Notes: generated by a model from the letters alone, not told the origin. A DNA stretch of 64,000 bases from Sulfuricella sp. (GCA_041651995.1 JBAZID010000001.1:744001-808000); one strand, 5' to 3'. Numbered from the stretch's first letter, positions 41,271 to 50,026 are shown. Numbers and translations: made by a program.

Positions 41271-42536
41271 TCAAGGTCCATCCTTTTTCAGATATTCGGC
41301 CACCAGCTCGGTCAGGCCGAGCACTTTGGTGTCCATCTTGTAGTGTTCCAGGCCTTCCTCGATCACGTTGCGGCAATTGGCGCAGGTGGTGACCAGGGTG
41401 TTGGCGCCGGTGCCCTCGATCTGGCGTTTCTTGATTTTGAACACGGTGTAGCGCAGTTCCTCGGCGCGCGGGATCGCCGCCACGCCGCCCCCGCCGCCGC
41501 AGCACCAGTTAACCATCCCCGCATCTTCCATTTCGCGGAAATCGCTGGCCACCAGGCCGAGCAGTTTGCGCGGCTCGGCCACGATTCCGCTGCGGCGCAC
41601 GATCTGGCACGGGTCGTGGAAGGTGAGCGCGGCATCGAGCTTGCCTTCCGTTTTCAGCCGGCCTTCCCGCTGCAGCTGGTCGAGCAGTTCCAGCACATGC
41701 ACCACTTCAAACCTGTATGGCCGGCCGATGAGGTTGGGGCCTTCCCAGCGCAGGGCGGTGTAGGCGTGGCCGCATTCCGGGCTGATGACGTATTTCACCC
41801 CGAGCTTTTCCGCGGCGGTGACGATGCGCAGCACGATTTCGCGCGCGATGTCGGAAACGCCGATCTGGATGCCGCTGTTGGTGGCTTCGAAGGCTTCGCT
41901 GGAGACGGTCCAGCTGATGCCCGCCTGCTTGAAGATGCGCGCCAGGGAACCGAGATATTCGGGGTAGCCCAGGATTTCCATGGAGGACATGGTCACCAGG
42001 TAGTCCGCCCCGGCCTGGTCCACTGGTATCGCGATGCCGGTTTCCTCCTCCTGTCCGCGTACCTGGGCCAGGAAAGCCTTGAGCTTGATGCCCATCGGGC
42101 TACCCAGTTCGATGGATTTGCGGGTTGCATCGGTCAGGCCGTCCGGCGCGTGCCCGGCCGCGGCCATGCCTTCGCGCATCTTGCGGATCATGTAGGTGAT
42201 GTCGTTGCCGACCGGGCAGATCAGGGTGCAGCGGCCGCACAGGGTGCAGCTGTCGTACACCAGCGGGCTCCATTCTTCCAGTTCCGCGTCGCTGATGCTT
42301 GCACCCAGCCCCACCAGGGAAGCCAGCCTGCCGGACAGGGTGTATTCGCTTTTCCACAGCTTGCGCAGGGGCTCCAGCTTGTGGATCGGGGTGTATTTCG
42401 GATCGCCGGTCTCGGTATAAAACAGGCAGGCGTCGGCGCACAGCCCGCAGTGCACGCAGCTGTTGAAGAAGCTGGCGATGGGGGCGTCCATCACCTCGCG
42501 AAAGGCGTTGAGGCCGCGTTCCAGAGATGCGCTCAT
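41271..42536 (-). CDS. isp2: Isp2, HdrD-like iron-sulfur protein
   Basis: 421 residues from the ATG at 42536, which has GGAGG seven bases upstream. Two [4Fe-4S] motifs, CVHCGLCADAC (Cys27-37) and CTLCGRCTLIC (Cys97-107), are followed by two CCG-type segments (HDPCQIVRRSG, WCCGGGGG and CANCRN), as in heterodisulfide reductase subunit D. In Isp hydrogenases it is thought to link the enzyme to sulfur or quinone electron carriers on the cytoplasmic side. Its ATG overlaps the stop of a 37-codon gene by four bases. Confidence 0.92.
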   Translation of the reverse strand: MSASLERGLNAFREVMDAPIASFFNSCVHCGLCADACLFYTETGDPKYTPIHKLEPLRKLWKSEYTLSGRLASLVGLGASISDAELEEWSPLVYDSCTLCGRCTLICPVGNDITYMIRKMREGMAAAGHAPDGLTDATRKSIELGSPMGIKLKAFLAQVRGQEEETGIAIPVDQAGADYLVTMSSMEILGYPEYLGSLARIFKQAGISWTVSSEAFEATNSGIQIGVSDIAREIVLRIVTAAEKLGVKYVISPECGHAYTALRWEGPNLIGRPYRFEVVHVLELLDQLQREGRLKTEGKLDAALTFHDPCQIVRRSGIVAEPRKLLGLVASDFREMEDAGMVNWCCGGGGGVAAIPRAEELRYTVFKIKKRQIEGTGANTLVTTCANCRNVIEEGLEHYKMDTKVLGLTELVAEYLKKDGP

Positions 42537-42646
42537 AATGTTGCCTCCGAACGATAGGTGGCATGCCTCACATCGCAGTGTCGGCAACCGATATTATTCG
42601 CGGCCAGTCGCACCCATGCTCCGCGCGGGCCCTGCTCCTTGCTCAT
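42533..42646 (-). CDS. Unrecognised 37-residue CxxC protein between isp1 and isp2
   Basis: Reads MSKEQGPRGAWVRLAANN, then IGCRHCDVRHATYRSEATL and TGA. Its ATG overlaps the isp1 stop and its TGA overlaps the isp2 ATG, both as ATGA, and AGGGGG lies before the start. A gene that ties two neighbours with four-base overlaps on both sides is very probably translated. Cys21 and Cys24 with His23 and His28 could bind a metal or haem or act as a redox pair. There is no signal peptide or membrane segment. I know of no named family; role in electron transfer between Isp1 and Isp2 or in assembly is only a guess. Confidence 0.7.
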   Translation of the reverse strand: MSKEQGPRGAWVRLAANNIGCRHCDVRHATYRSEATL

Positions 42647-43302
42647 AATCTCGCCCCCTTATGTCCCAGCGCATCGCCGTTGTACCAGCGGGCAATGAAC
42701 AGCGATACGGTATGGAAGAGTTTGGTGAAGGGCATGAACACCAGCAGCAGTTCCACGCTCAGGATGTGCAGCGCCAGCATCAGGGTGTAGGGCAGCAGCA
42801 GGTGATGGAAAGCCAGGTAGCCGCTCAAGAGCGGCGCCAGCGTGAGCGCCCAGGAAGCATAGTCGTCGAAAGTGGAAAGGAAACGCTTGACCGGGTGGAG
42901 CAGGCGGTAGGCCAGCATCAGCAGCAGCGCCACGATGGCGAGGAGGGATGCGCCGTCCACCAGCGGGTTCGGCAGCGCTGGCCAGCCCAGGCCCACGGTG
43001 TTGCGGAACAGCTGGATGTGGGGCGCAGCGAACAGCAGGGCGATGAAAAAACCGATGTGGAAGGTGTAGCCCATGAGGTAGGTCGGGAAGGTGCGCTTCA
43101 GCAGGGCCCGGTTGGGCAGGGAACGGCTGACGATGGTTTTCCAGCCTGCAGCGGCGTTGCCGGGGCGCGGCACGGACAGATCCTGTTTGCGCCCCAGGCT
43201 GAAGATTTCGAACAGCTTGAGCAGCATCCCGGCGATGAAGATCGCGAGCGCGATCTGCAGGCCCGGGCCGCGGGCCCAAAGCAGCAAATCCATGTCGTTC
43301 AT
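42643..43302 (-). CDS. isp1: Isp1, membrane cytochrome b (NarI-like)
   Basis: 219 residues from the ATG at 43302, overlapping the hynS stop by four bases; a longer frame upstream lies in hynS and is not used. Five hydrophobic segments with His residues for two b haems (YTFHIGFFIALLF, LAFHHLLLPYTLMLALHILS). It anchors the hydrogenase dimer and passes electrons through the membrane to Isp2. The end overlaps the start of the 37-codon gene. Confidence 0.92.
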   Translation of the reverse strand: MNDMDLLLWARGPGLQIALAIFIAGMLLKLFEIFSLGRKQDLSVPRPGNAAAGWKTIVSRSLPNRALLKRTFPTYLMGYTFHIGFFIALLFAAPHIQLFRNTVGLGWPALPNPLVDGASLLAIVALLLMLAYRLLHPVKRFLSTFDDYASWALTLAPLLSGYLAFHHLLLPYTLMLALHILSVELLLVFMPFTKLFHTVSLFIARWYNGDALGHKGARL

Positions 43303-44405
43303 TTTTCTTCTCCCGGCGGTTTCTCCAGATCCTTCACCGTCACGGTCTGGTGCCCCGATTCCGCTGCGGCCTTGGTGTGGCGGTTGTGCATGGCGATGGC
43401 GGCGCCGCCCACGATGCCTGCTGCCGCGGCAACAGCGGCGGCTCGTCCAACGGGCGTGAGCGGCGTGGAAAGTGCCTGGTAAAAACTGCCGGCATCCCAG
43501 AAATTGGGCTCCGAGCACCCCAGGCAACCATGGCCGGATTCGATGGGGAAGCTGGTGCCCTGGTTCCACTTGGTGGTGGCGCAGGCGTTGAAGGTGGTCG
43601 GCCCCTTGCAGCCCAGCTCGAACAGGCACCAGCCGTTGCGCGCGCCCTCGTCATCGAAGGTTTTGGCGAACTTGCCCTGGTCGTAGAAGGGGCGGCGATA
43701 GCAGCGGTCATGGATGGATTCGCCGTAGAACGCCTTGGGCCGCCCCAGCGCATCCAGTTCGGGGATGGCGCCGAAAGTCAGGTAATGCGCCAGCACGCCG
43801 GTAATCACCACCGGAATCGGCGGGCAGCCGGAAATGTTGATGATCGGCTTGTCCCTGATGATGTCCGACACCGCCACCGCGCCGGTGGGATTGGGATGGG
43901 CATGCGGGAGGCCGCCGAAAGCCGCGCAGGTGCCGACCGCCACGATCGCCGCCGCGCCCTTGGCGGTTTCCTGCAACATGTCGAGATTGCTGATACCGGC
44001 GATGGTGGAATACACCCCGCCGTCCCCGGTCGGAATCGAGCCATCCACCACCAGCAGGTATTTGCCGTAAAACTGCCGCATCGCCGCCAGGCGCGCCGCC
44101 TCGGCCGCCTCGCCAGAAGCCGCCTGCAGGGTGTGGTGATAGTCCAGCGAGATGGCGTTGAGGATCAGGCTTTCCAGGGTGGGAGAGTGCGAGCGGGTGA
44201 GGGATTCGGTACAGCCGGTGCATTCCTGGAACGAGAGCCAGATCACCGAGGGGCGCTGCGCTTTTTCCAGCGCGGCGGCAATGGCGGGAACCATGCTCTC
44301 GGGCAGCGCCATGAGGGTGGCCAGGCTGCCGCAGAAGGTGAGAAATTTGCGCCGCGAGATGCCGTGCGCCTGCAAGATCACGGGCAGGGAAAGTTTATCG
44401 CTCAT
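43299..44405 (-). CDS. hynS: [NiFe] hydrogenase small subunit, Tat-exported
   Basis: 368 residues from the second of two ATGs (44405), at good distance from AAGGAGGTG. Tat signal SRRKFLTFCGSLATLMAL (Arg18-Arg19). Iron-sulfur ligands: proximal cluster FQECTGCTESL (Cys62, Cys65), GTCAAFGG and SGCPPIP; distal cluster IHDRCYRR, GWCLFELGCKG; medial cluster CATTKWNQ and GHGCLGCSEPNFW. A C-terminal membrane segment (VGRAAAVAAAAGIVGGAAIAM) should hold it to the outer face of the membrane. The start lies inside the end of the protease gene. Confidence 0.95.
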   Translation of the reverse strand: MSDKLSLPVILQAHGISRRKFLTFCGSLATLMALPESMVPAIAAALEKAQRPSVIWLSFQECTGCTESLTRSHSPTLESLILNAISLDYHHTLQAASGEAAEAARLAAMRQFYGKYLLVVDGSIPTGDGGVYSTIAGISNLDMLQETAKGAAAIVAVGTCAAFGGLPHAHPNPTGAVAVSDIIRDKPIINISGCPPIPVVITGVLAHYLTFGAIPELDALGRPKAFYGESIHDRCYRRPFYDQGKFAKTFDDEGARNGWCLFELGCKGPTTFNACATTKWNQGTSFPIESGHGCLGCSEPNFWDAGSFYQALSTPLTPVGRAAAVAAAAGIVGGAAIAMHNRHTKAAAESGHQTVTVKDLEKPPGEEK

Positions 44406-44901
44406 CATCACCTCCTTTTTGCCAGGCCAGGATACGCTCGCGCGCCTGGGCGCAGGCTGCCGGCAAGGCTGCCAGCACCGCGGCGGAGGGCGTTTCCCCC
44501 CAGTCAACCACGCCGGGCTGGATGCCGACCAGTGCCCTTTGTGCCGGCAGGCTGCCGGTCAAGAGGGAGACCGCCAGCAGATCCAGCAGCCCGACTTCAT
44601 GCACGCTGCGCTTGCGGTTGGCGCCGAGGAAACGATCCATCTCGCTATCGCAAAACACCCTCACTGTTCCGGGCTTTTCCCCCAGTTCGGCGGCATCGAT
44701 GACAAGCAGGCACTCGGCCTCGCCAATCGGCCCCGCGAGGCTGAAACTCAGGGTGCCGCCATCAACGAATTGGACATCCGGGCAAGCAGCAAATTCATTT
44801 TGCAACTGCCGCATGGCATGCACCCCGGCGCCCTCGTCCTGCAGCAGGGTATTGCCGATGCCGAGCACCATGATGCGCAAAGGGAGGGGAAGGGAAGTCA
44901 C
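44395..44901 (-). CDS. hynD: Hydrogenase maturation protease (HynD/HupD family)
   Basis: 168 residues. GIGNTLLQDEGAGVHAM is the family N-terminus, with Glu23 a likely nickel ligand; VIDAAELGEKPG and VHEVGLLDLLAVS hold the other metal-site residues (Asp and His). It removes the C-terminal tail of HynL after nickel insertion. The start is a GTG at 44901 with a poor ribosome binding site; an ATG at 44871 is possible, since it would begin just before VLGIGN. First gene of the structural operon, overlapping hynS. Confidence 0.9.
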   Translation of the reverse strand: MTSLPLPLRIMVLGIGNTLLQDEGAGVHAMRQLQNEFAACPDVQFVDGGTLSFSLAGPIGEAECLLVIDAAELGEKPGTVRVFCDSEMDRFLGANRKRSVHEVGLLDLLAVSLLTGSLPAQRALVGIQPGVVDWGETPSAAVLAALPAACAQARERILAWQKGGDDER

Positions 44902-45349
44902 GATTCAGCTCGCGTGAAACGGGCAGGATGGCGCCTTATGGCACAAGTGCAGCAACGGTTTGGCATGGCACCCCTCCTTCGCCAGATATACCGCTTCAAG
45001 CTAGCACCAGAGGGGAAAAAGATCAATGATCCTATAAAAAGCAGTTAACCACGGAGTTCACGGAGAACACGGAGTAAAAACCATAGATTGCATGATGTTT
45101 GGCATTCACCCCTTGGGTGAGGCCATATATGACCGCAAACCGCCTTTGCGAGTTGGGCGACAAGTCGCCCATCCCTGCCTACCCCGCTTCTCCGTGTTCT
45201 CCGTGCCCTCCGTGGTTATCGAACTGAGGTTTCTAGGATGATGGCTGTCAATCGAGCCAGGCGCTGGGGGTGCTGGATATCGAATTCCTGCCACGGGAAT
45301 GTGCGGCCGGGAGTCAGCCATGTTGAACTTCAGGGATGCAGACCGGAAT
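44902..45349. other. Gap between the hydrogenase operon and the sensor kinase gene
   Basis: About 450 bases. 45045-45218 is a copy of the palindromic repeat. 44902-45044 should hold the hydrogenase promoter; I looked for a sigma-54 GG-N10-GC pattern on the minus strand and did not find a good one. No gene was seen. Confidence 0.55.
45045..45218. repeat. Interspersed palindromic repeat, copy 4
   Basis: TTAACCACGGAGTTCACGGA at one end, CTCCGTGTTCTCCGTGCCCT-CCGTGGTTA at the other, with about 100 bases of unrelated sequence between, the longest interior of the family. Confidence 0.82.
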
Positions 45350-46717
45350 TTATCCCGGTATCCGGATTGCCACCCTTGCGCCGCCGAGCAAACTCTTGCC
45401 GATGCGGATTTCTCCGCCATAGGCCTGCACGATGCTGGCCGCCACTGCCAGGCCGATGCCCTGCCCGGGCGTGGACTGGTCGGCGCGCACGCCACGCTGC
45501 AGGATGCGCTCGGCCTCCTGCGCCGGGATGCCCGGCCCGTCATCTTCCACCGCCAGCGTCAGATGGCCGGCTTCGGCTCCGGCACTCATTTCCACTCTGG
45601 AGTTGCACCATTTGTAGGCATTGTCGAGGAGGTTGCCGAGCAGTTCCAGCAAGTCCCCCCGGTCGCCGCGAAAATTCAGGGCGGGTTCGATGTGGAGTTG
45701 CGCGCTGACCTTCTTGTCGTGATAAACCTTGTTCAACGAGATGATGATTTTCTCTGCCACCGGCCCGAGCGGCAGCGGGGCGGCCAGCGGCGATGCCGGT
45801 CCGGCGGTGGCCGCGCGCTGCAACTGGTAATCGACGATATGCTGCATTTTCCCGGTTTCTTCGGCCACCGTGGCGGCGAGAATACTGGCCGGTTCACGCG
45901 GCTGCTCCGATAGCGCTCCGCGCGCCTGTTCTGAAAGCGCTCCGCGCATGACGGCCAGCGGCGTTTTCAGGCTATGGGCGAGATCCCCCAGCGCGTCGCG
46001 ATAGCGCCGCAACTGGCCGCGCTCGCGCAGCAGCAGGCCGTTCAGGTTCCCGGTCAGCGCGCTCAGCTCGGCGGGATAAGTGCCGGTGAGCTGCTCCTTT
46101 TCTCCTGCCTCGATAGCGCGAATTTCCTGCGCCACATCGCGCAGCGGCCGCAGCCCCCAACGCAGCAACACGGCTTGCGCCAGCAGCAGCAATGCGGCCA
46201 TCCCGCCCAGCCATCCCCACAGGCTGCGGCGATAGCGGGCAAGCTGGGCATGGAAGGGAGAAAGGTCTTCGGCCACGCTGAAGGTAAAGGCATATTTCCG
46301 CTTTCCTTCGCTCCAGCTTACGCCCATGCGGTAAACGAAATAATCCGTGCCGGAGATGCCCGGGCTTTGGGAAAAGGCGCTTTTGCCTGCCGCCAGCGAG
46401 GCTTCGGCCGGAAGCTCGACATTCAGCGCCGAGGGCGAGCGCCAGCGCGATTTGCCACGGCCATCGGCAATGCTGGCGTAAAGGCCCGAGACGGGCTGAC
46501 CAAGGCGCGGCTCCTGCAGCTGCGGCGGCATGACCAGACGGCCGGCCGCATCCACCTCCGCTTCCGCGATCAACATATAAAGCTGCCCCTGCAACCGCTC
46601 TTCCCTGGCCGCCCGCGCGCTTTCGCGGAACGCCTGGTCCAGGGCGATGCCGGTAAGCGCGAGAAAAATCGCCAGCACGATGGAAGCGGCAAGAATGATG
46701 CGGGCGTTGAGGGACAT
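45350..46717 (-). CDS. Two-component sensor histidine kinase (PhoQ/QseC-like)
   Basis: 455 residues. N-terminal membrane segment (RIILAASIVLAIFLALTGIAL), periplasmic sensor region, second membrane segment near 170-190 (LWGWLGGMAALLLLAQAVLL), HAMP-like linker, H-box DLAHSLKTPLAV, N-box NLLDNAYKW, G boxes VEDDGPGIP and GQGIGLAVAASIV. An eight-residue tandem repeat (RGALSEQA/RGALSEQP, from a 24-base duplication at 45902-45949) sits just after the H-box. It is downstream of its response regulator, separated by a palindromic repeat. The signal is not clear; PhoQ-like systems sense divalent cations or envelope stress. Confidence 0.9.
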   Translation of the reverse strand: MSLNARIILAASIVLAIFLALTGIALDQAFRESARAAREERLQGQLYMLIAEAEVDAAGRLVMPPQLQEPRLGQPVSGLYASIADGRGKSRWRSPSALNVELPAEASLAAGKSAFSQSPGISGTDYFVYRMGVSWSEGKRKYAFTFSVAEDLSPFHAQLARYRRSLWGWLGGMAALLLLAQAVLLRWGLRPLRDVAQEIRAIEAGEKEQLTGTYPAELSALTGNLNGLLLRERGQLRRYRDALGDLAHSLKTPLAVMRGALSEQARGALSEQPREPASILAATVAEETGKMQHIVDYQLQRAATAGPASPLAAPLPLGPVAEKIIISLNKVYHDKKVSAQLHIEPALNFRGDRGDLLELLGNLLDNAYKWCNSRVEMSAGAEAGHLTLAVEDDGPGIPAQEAERILQRGVRADQSTPGQGIGLAVAASIVQAYGGEIRIGKSLLGGARVAIRIPG

Positions 46718-46739
46718 TAAGCTGAAAACCTTAGTTTGG

Positions 46740-46865
46740 AACCACGGAGAACACGGAGGGCACGGAGTAAGGCGGTCTTGGGTATTTTATGGCCACCCCA
46801 TCGGGTGAATGTAAAACGACGTGTATCCATTGCTTGTCTCAGTGCTCTCCGTGCTCTCCGTGGTT
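46740..46865. repeat. Interspersed palindromic repeat, copy 5
   Basis: AACCACGGAGAACACGGAGG and CTCCGTGCTCTCCGTGGTT form the ends. It fills most of the gap between the sensor kinase and response regulator genes. Confidence 0.85.
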
Positions 46866-46882
46866 GCTTGCTTTTTTCAGAG

Positions 46883-47554
46883 TCATTGCAGCGCAAAGCG
46901 GTAACCCCTGCCGCGCAGGGTTTCGATCGGTTGCAGGGTTCCGTCCGGGTCGAGCTTGCGCCGCAGACGCCCGAGCAGAACTTCCAGCACGTTGCTGTCG
47001 CGGTCCTCGTCGTGGGGGTAGAGATAGTCGGCCAGTTCGCTCTTGGCGATAACCTTGCCGCGCTGTTGCATCAGGTATTCCAGCAGGCGGTATTCAAAGG
47101 CCGTCAGGTCAACTTCCTGGCTGGCGACAAGCACCTTTTGTGCAACAGGATCCAGACTGATGGGGCCGCCGCGCAGGGTCTGGCCAGCACTGCCCGCAGC
47201 CCGTCGCAGCAGGGCTTTCAGCCTTGCCAGCAGCTCTTCCATCTGGAACGGTTTGGCAAGGTAATCGTCCCCGCCGGCTTCAAGGCCTTCAACCTTGTCC
47301 TGCCACCGGTCTCGTGCCGTGAGAATCAGAATGGGCAGGGTTTTTCCCTGCTGACGCAGCGCCTTGATGATTTCGATGCCGGACAGGCCGGGCAGGCCCA
47401 GGTCCACAATGGCGGCGTCAAAAGGATATTCCGTGGCGAGATAAAGCCCGTCCTGGCCGTCGCCGCTGGCGTCAACACGGTAGTTCTGGCTTTCCAGGCC
47501 GTTGCACAGCTGGGCGCGCAGCCTGGGTTCATCCTCGATGATCAGGATTCGCAT
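46883..47554 (-). CDS. OmpR-family response regulator (PhoP/QseB-like)
   Basis: 223 residues. Receiver domain with Glu-Asp pocket (ILIIEDEPRLR), phosphoacceptor Asp51 (AAIVDLGLPGLSG) and LAKPFQMEELLAR, then a winged helix-turn-helix (LTAFEYRLLEYLMQQRGKVI, VLEVLLGRLRRKLD, LRGRGYRF). Partner of the downstream sensor kinase. Its start overlaps the stop of the PepSY gene by one base, so the three genes form one operon with PepSY first. Confidence 0.93.
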   Translation of the reverse strand: MRILIIEDEPRLRAQLCNGLESQNYRVDASGDGQDGLYLATEYPFDAAIVDLGLPGLSGIEIIKALRQQGKTLPILILTARDRWQDKVEGLEAGGDDYLAKPFQMEELLARLKALLRRAAGSAGQTLRGGPISLDPVAQKVLVASQEVDLTAFEYRLLEYLMQQRGKVIAKSELADYLYPHDEDRDSNVLEVLLGRLRRKLDPDGTLQPIETLRGRGYRFALQ

Positions 47555-47841
47555 TACTGAATTGCACCGGTTTCGCCATCGACGTAGACCACACGCACCT
47601 CGCCACGCGAGGTCAGCACCTTGATGCGGTAGCCCTCGCGCCCGTTCACGCTGGCGGGTTGGGCCTGAATGACGCGCCCGCCGAAAGCCTGCTGCACCTT
47701 GTTCATGGCGTCGCCCATGGTGATGCGGGCTTGCGCGGGGCGCCCGCCTTCAGCCTGAAGGCGGTGTGCAGGCGCTTGCCACAGCTCCGCCGCCGCGACA
47801 GCGGGCAGGATGAGTGCACAGAGCAGGGCCAGGCGTTTCAT
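47554..47841 (-). CDS. PepSY-domain periplasmic protein
   Basis: 95 residues: signal peptide MKRLALLCALILPAVAAA, then one PepSY domain (ITMGDAMNKVQQAFGGRVIQAQ ... GYRIKVLTSRGEVRVVYVDGETGAI). Such small proteins often sit next to PhoPQ-like systems and may act as periplasmic sensors or inhibitors. It is the first gene of the operon and overlaps the response regulator start. Confidence 0.85.
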   Translation of the reverse strand: MKRLALLCALILPAVAAAELWQAPAHRLQAEGGRPAQARITMGDAMNKVQQAFGGRVIQAQPASVNGREGYRIKVLTSRGEVRVVYVDGETGAIQ

Positions 47842-47926
47842 GGGATGTTCCTTGAGCCTGAAAGCGGCAAATTCACGGAGAAGGACACATTCTACCTGTG
47901 GCGGGCTGAATGAAAACTGAACCGGA

Positions 47927-50026
47927 CTAATTCATCCCGTTGTGGCGCAGCAGCGCATCCATCGAGGGTTCCCGGCCGCGGAAGGCGACGAAGGATTCCA
48001 GCGCGCTGCGGCTGCCGCCCATGCCGAGAATCTCGCTCCAGAAGCGGTGGCCGGCTTCTTCGCTCAGTACGCCGTTTTCCTCGAACAGGCTGTAAGCATC
48101 GGCCGACAGCACTTCCGCCCACTTGTAGCTGTAATAGCCGGCGCCGTAGCCCCCGGCGAAAATATGCGAGAAATTGTTGGGGAAGCGGTTGAATGCAGGC
48201 GGGATGATGACCGCAATCTGGCTGCGGATGCGGTCCAGCAGTTGCAGCGGTGTTTTTGCCTTAGTATGAGATTCGCGAAGCGAACCCGCGTCCCTCTCTC
48301 CCTCTGGCGGGAGAGAGTTAGGAGAGAGGGAGGGTTCCGGGTCGAAGTCATGGTGCAGGTGCATGTCGAACAGGGCGAACTCGAGCTGGCGCACGGTCTG
48401 CATGCCGCCCTGGAAGTTCTTGGCGGCGAGCATCTTGTCGAACAGCCCGCGCGGCAGAACTTCGCCCGTATCCACGTGCTTCGCCATGTGCTTGAGCACG
48501 TCCCATTCCCAGCAGAAATTCTCCATGAACTGGCTGGGCAGCTCCACCGCATCCCATTCCACGCCGTTGATGCCGGACACGCCGAGGTCTTCCACCTTGG
48601 TCAGCACATGGTGCAGGCCGTGGCCGAACTCGTGGAACAGGGTGATGACCTCGTCGTGGGTGAATAAAGCTGGCTTGCCGCCGACCGGGGCGGAAAAATT
48701 GCAGTTGAGGTAGGTCACCGGCACCTGGATGCCGGACTCCGTGCGCCGCCGCGTGATGGCATCGTCCATCCAGGCGCCGCCGCGCTTGTTCTGGCGCGCG
48801 TAGAGATCGAGGTAGAACTGGCCGATGAGCTTGCCCTGCTGGTCGCGGATGTCGAAGAATTTCACGTCCTCATGCCATGCCGGGGCGCTGGAGGGATGGA
48901 TGGCAAGGCCGTAAATCGTCTCCACCACCTTGAACATGCCCGGCAGCACCTGGTTTTCCGGGAAATACTGCTTCACTTCCTGGTCGGAAAAGGCGTAGCG
49001 CCTGACGCGCAGCTTTTCGCTGGAGTAGGCGATGTCCCAGGCTTCCAGTTGCGTCAGCGCCAGTTCCTCGCGGGCGAACTGGCGCAGCTCGGCCAGATCG
49101 CGTTCAGCGTAAGGCTTGGCGCGTTTTCCCAGCTCATTGAGGAAATCCAGCACCTGTTGCGGCGTTTCCGCCATCTTGGTGGCCAGGGATTCCTCGGAAT
49201 AACTGCTGAAACCCAGCAAATTTGCGGCTTCACGCCGCAGCTTGAGGATCTGCGTAATCAGCCCGGTGTTGTCCAGCTCGGGCTTGCCGAATTCGGAAGC
49301 GCGGGTGACGTAGGCGGTGTACATCTGCTCGCGCAAGCCACGGTTCTCGCCGTATTGCATGAGCGGCAGGTAGGAGGGCATGTGCAGGGTGAATTTCCAG
49401 CCCGCCTTGCCATCCGCTTCGGCCGCTTCGCGTGCCACCTGCAGGGCATCGGCGGGAATGCCCGCCAGTTCGTTTTCGTTCTCCACGAACAGGGCGAAGG
49501 CATTGGTGGTGTCGAGCAGGTTTTCCTCGAAGCGCGCGGAGAGAGTGGAGAGTTCTTCCTGGATGGCCTTGAAGCGGGCTTGCTGGTCTTCCGGCAAATC
49601 GGCGCCGCCGAGGACGAAATCGCGCAGCTCGTTTTCCACGATTTTTTTCTGCGCCGCGCTCAGCAGTTCAAATCCGGCAGATGCCTTGAGCGCCTTGAAC
49701 TTGTCGAACAGGCCCCGGTTCTGCGACAGGTCGGCATAAAAGGCGGTGAGGGTGGGCAGGTTGGCGTTGTAAACCTCGCGCAGCTCCGGGCTGTTGGTCA
49801 CCGCGTTGAGGTGGGAAACCTGCCCCCAGGCGCGCGAAAGCCGCTCGTTGGCGTCTTCCAGCGGGCGCACGAAGGTTTCCCAGCTGGGCGCGGCGGTGTC
49901 CTTCACCAGCTTCTCCACCAGCGCGCGGTTGTCGGCGATCAGTTGTTCCACCGCTGGCGTGACGTGCGCCGGAGTGATGTCGGGAAAACGCGGCAGGCCG
50001 GAGAAATCGAGCAGGGGGTTGGTCAT
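47927..50026 (-). CDS. prlC: PrlC, oligopeptidase A (M3 zinc peptidase) with a repeat-derived insert
   Basis: 699 residues. Zinc site HEFGHGLHH in ITLFHEFGHGLHHV, with the third Glu ligand in INGVEWDAVELPSQFMEN. It degrades oligopeptides such as cut signal peptides in the cytoplasm. Residues about 563-594 (SLSPNSLPPEGERDAGSLRES) do not fit the family and are encoded by an inverted repeat (CCCTCTCTCC ... GGAGAGAGGG, about 48285-48335) that keeps the frame open. The family sequence resumes at LDRIRSQIAVI and FSHIFAGGYGAGYYSYKWA. Likely still active, as the insert lies away from the zinc site in sequence. Confidence 0.93.
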   Translation of the reverse strand: MTNPLLDFSGLPRFPDITPAHVTPAVEQLIADNRALVEKLVKDTAAPSWETFVRPLEDANERLSRAWGQVSHLNAVTNSPELREVYNANLPTLTAFYADLSQNRGLFDKFKALKASAGFELLSAAQKKIVENELRDFVLGGADLPEDQQARFKAIQEELSTLSARFEENLLDTTNAFALFVENENELAGIPADALQVAREAAEADGKAGWKFTLHMPSYLPLMQYGENRGLREQMYTAYVTRASEFGKPELDNTGLITQILKLRREAANLLGFSSYSEESLATKMAETPQQVLDFLNELGKRAKPYAERDLAELRQFAREELALTQLEAWDIAYSSEKLRVRRYAFSDQEVKQYFPENQVLPGMFKVVETIYGLAIHPSSAPAWHEDVKFFDIRDQQGKLIGQFYLDLYARQNKRGGAWMDDAITRRRTESGIQVPVTYLNCNFSAPVGGKPALFTHDEVITLFHEFGHGLHHVLTKVEDLGVSGINGVEWDAVELPSQFMENFCWEWDVLKHMAKHVDTGEVLPRGLFDKMLAAKNFQGGMQTVRQLEFALFDMHLHHDFDPEPSLSPNSLPPEGERDAGSLRESHTKAKTPLQLLDRIRSQIAVIIPPAFNRFPNNFSHIFAGGYGAGYYSYKWAEVLSADAYSLFEENGVLSEEAGHRFWSEILGMGGSRSALESFVAFRGREPSMDALLRHNGMN
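48277..48340. repeat. Inverted repeat element inside prlC
   Basis: ATTCGCGAAGCGAACC, then CCTCTCTCCCTCTGGCGGGA and GAGAGTTAGGAGAGAGGGAGGG. The arms pair, as in intergenic hairpin repeats of the 'CTCTCCC...GGGAGAG' kind, but this copy lies in coding sequence. Confidence 0.7.

Noticed and set aside
44902..45044. Possible sigma-54 promoter for the hydrogenase operon (TGGTGC...TTGAAGC on the minus strand)
   Set aside because: The GG and GC elements are 12 bases apart instead of 10 and other consensus bases are missing.
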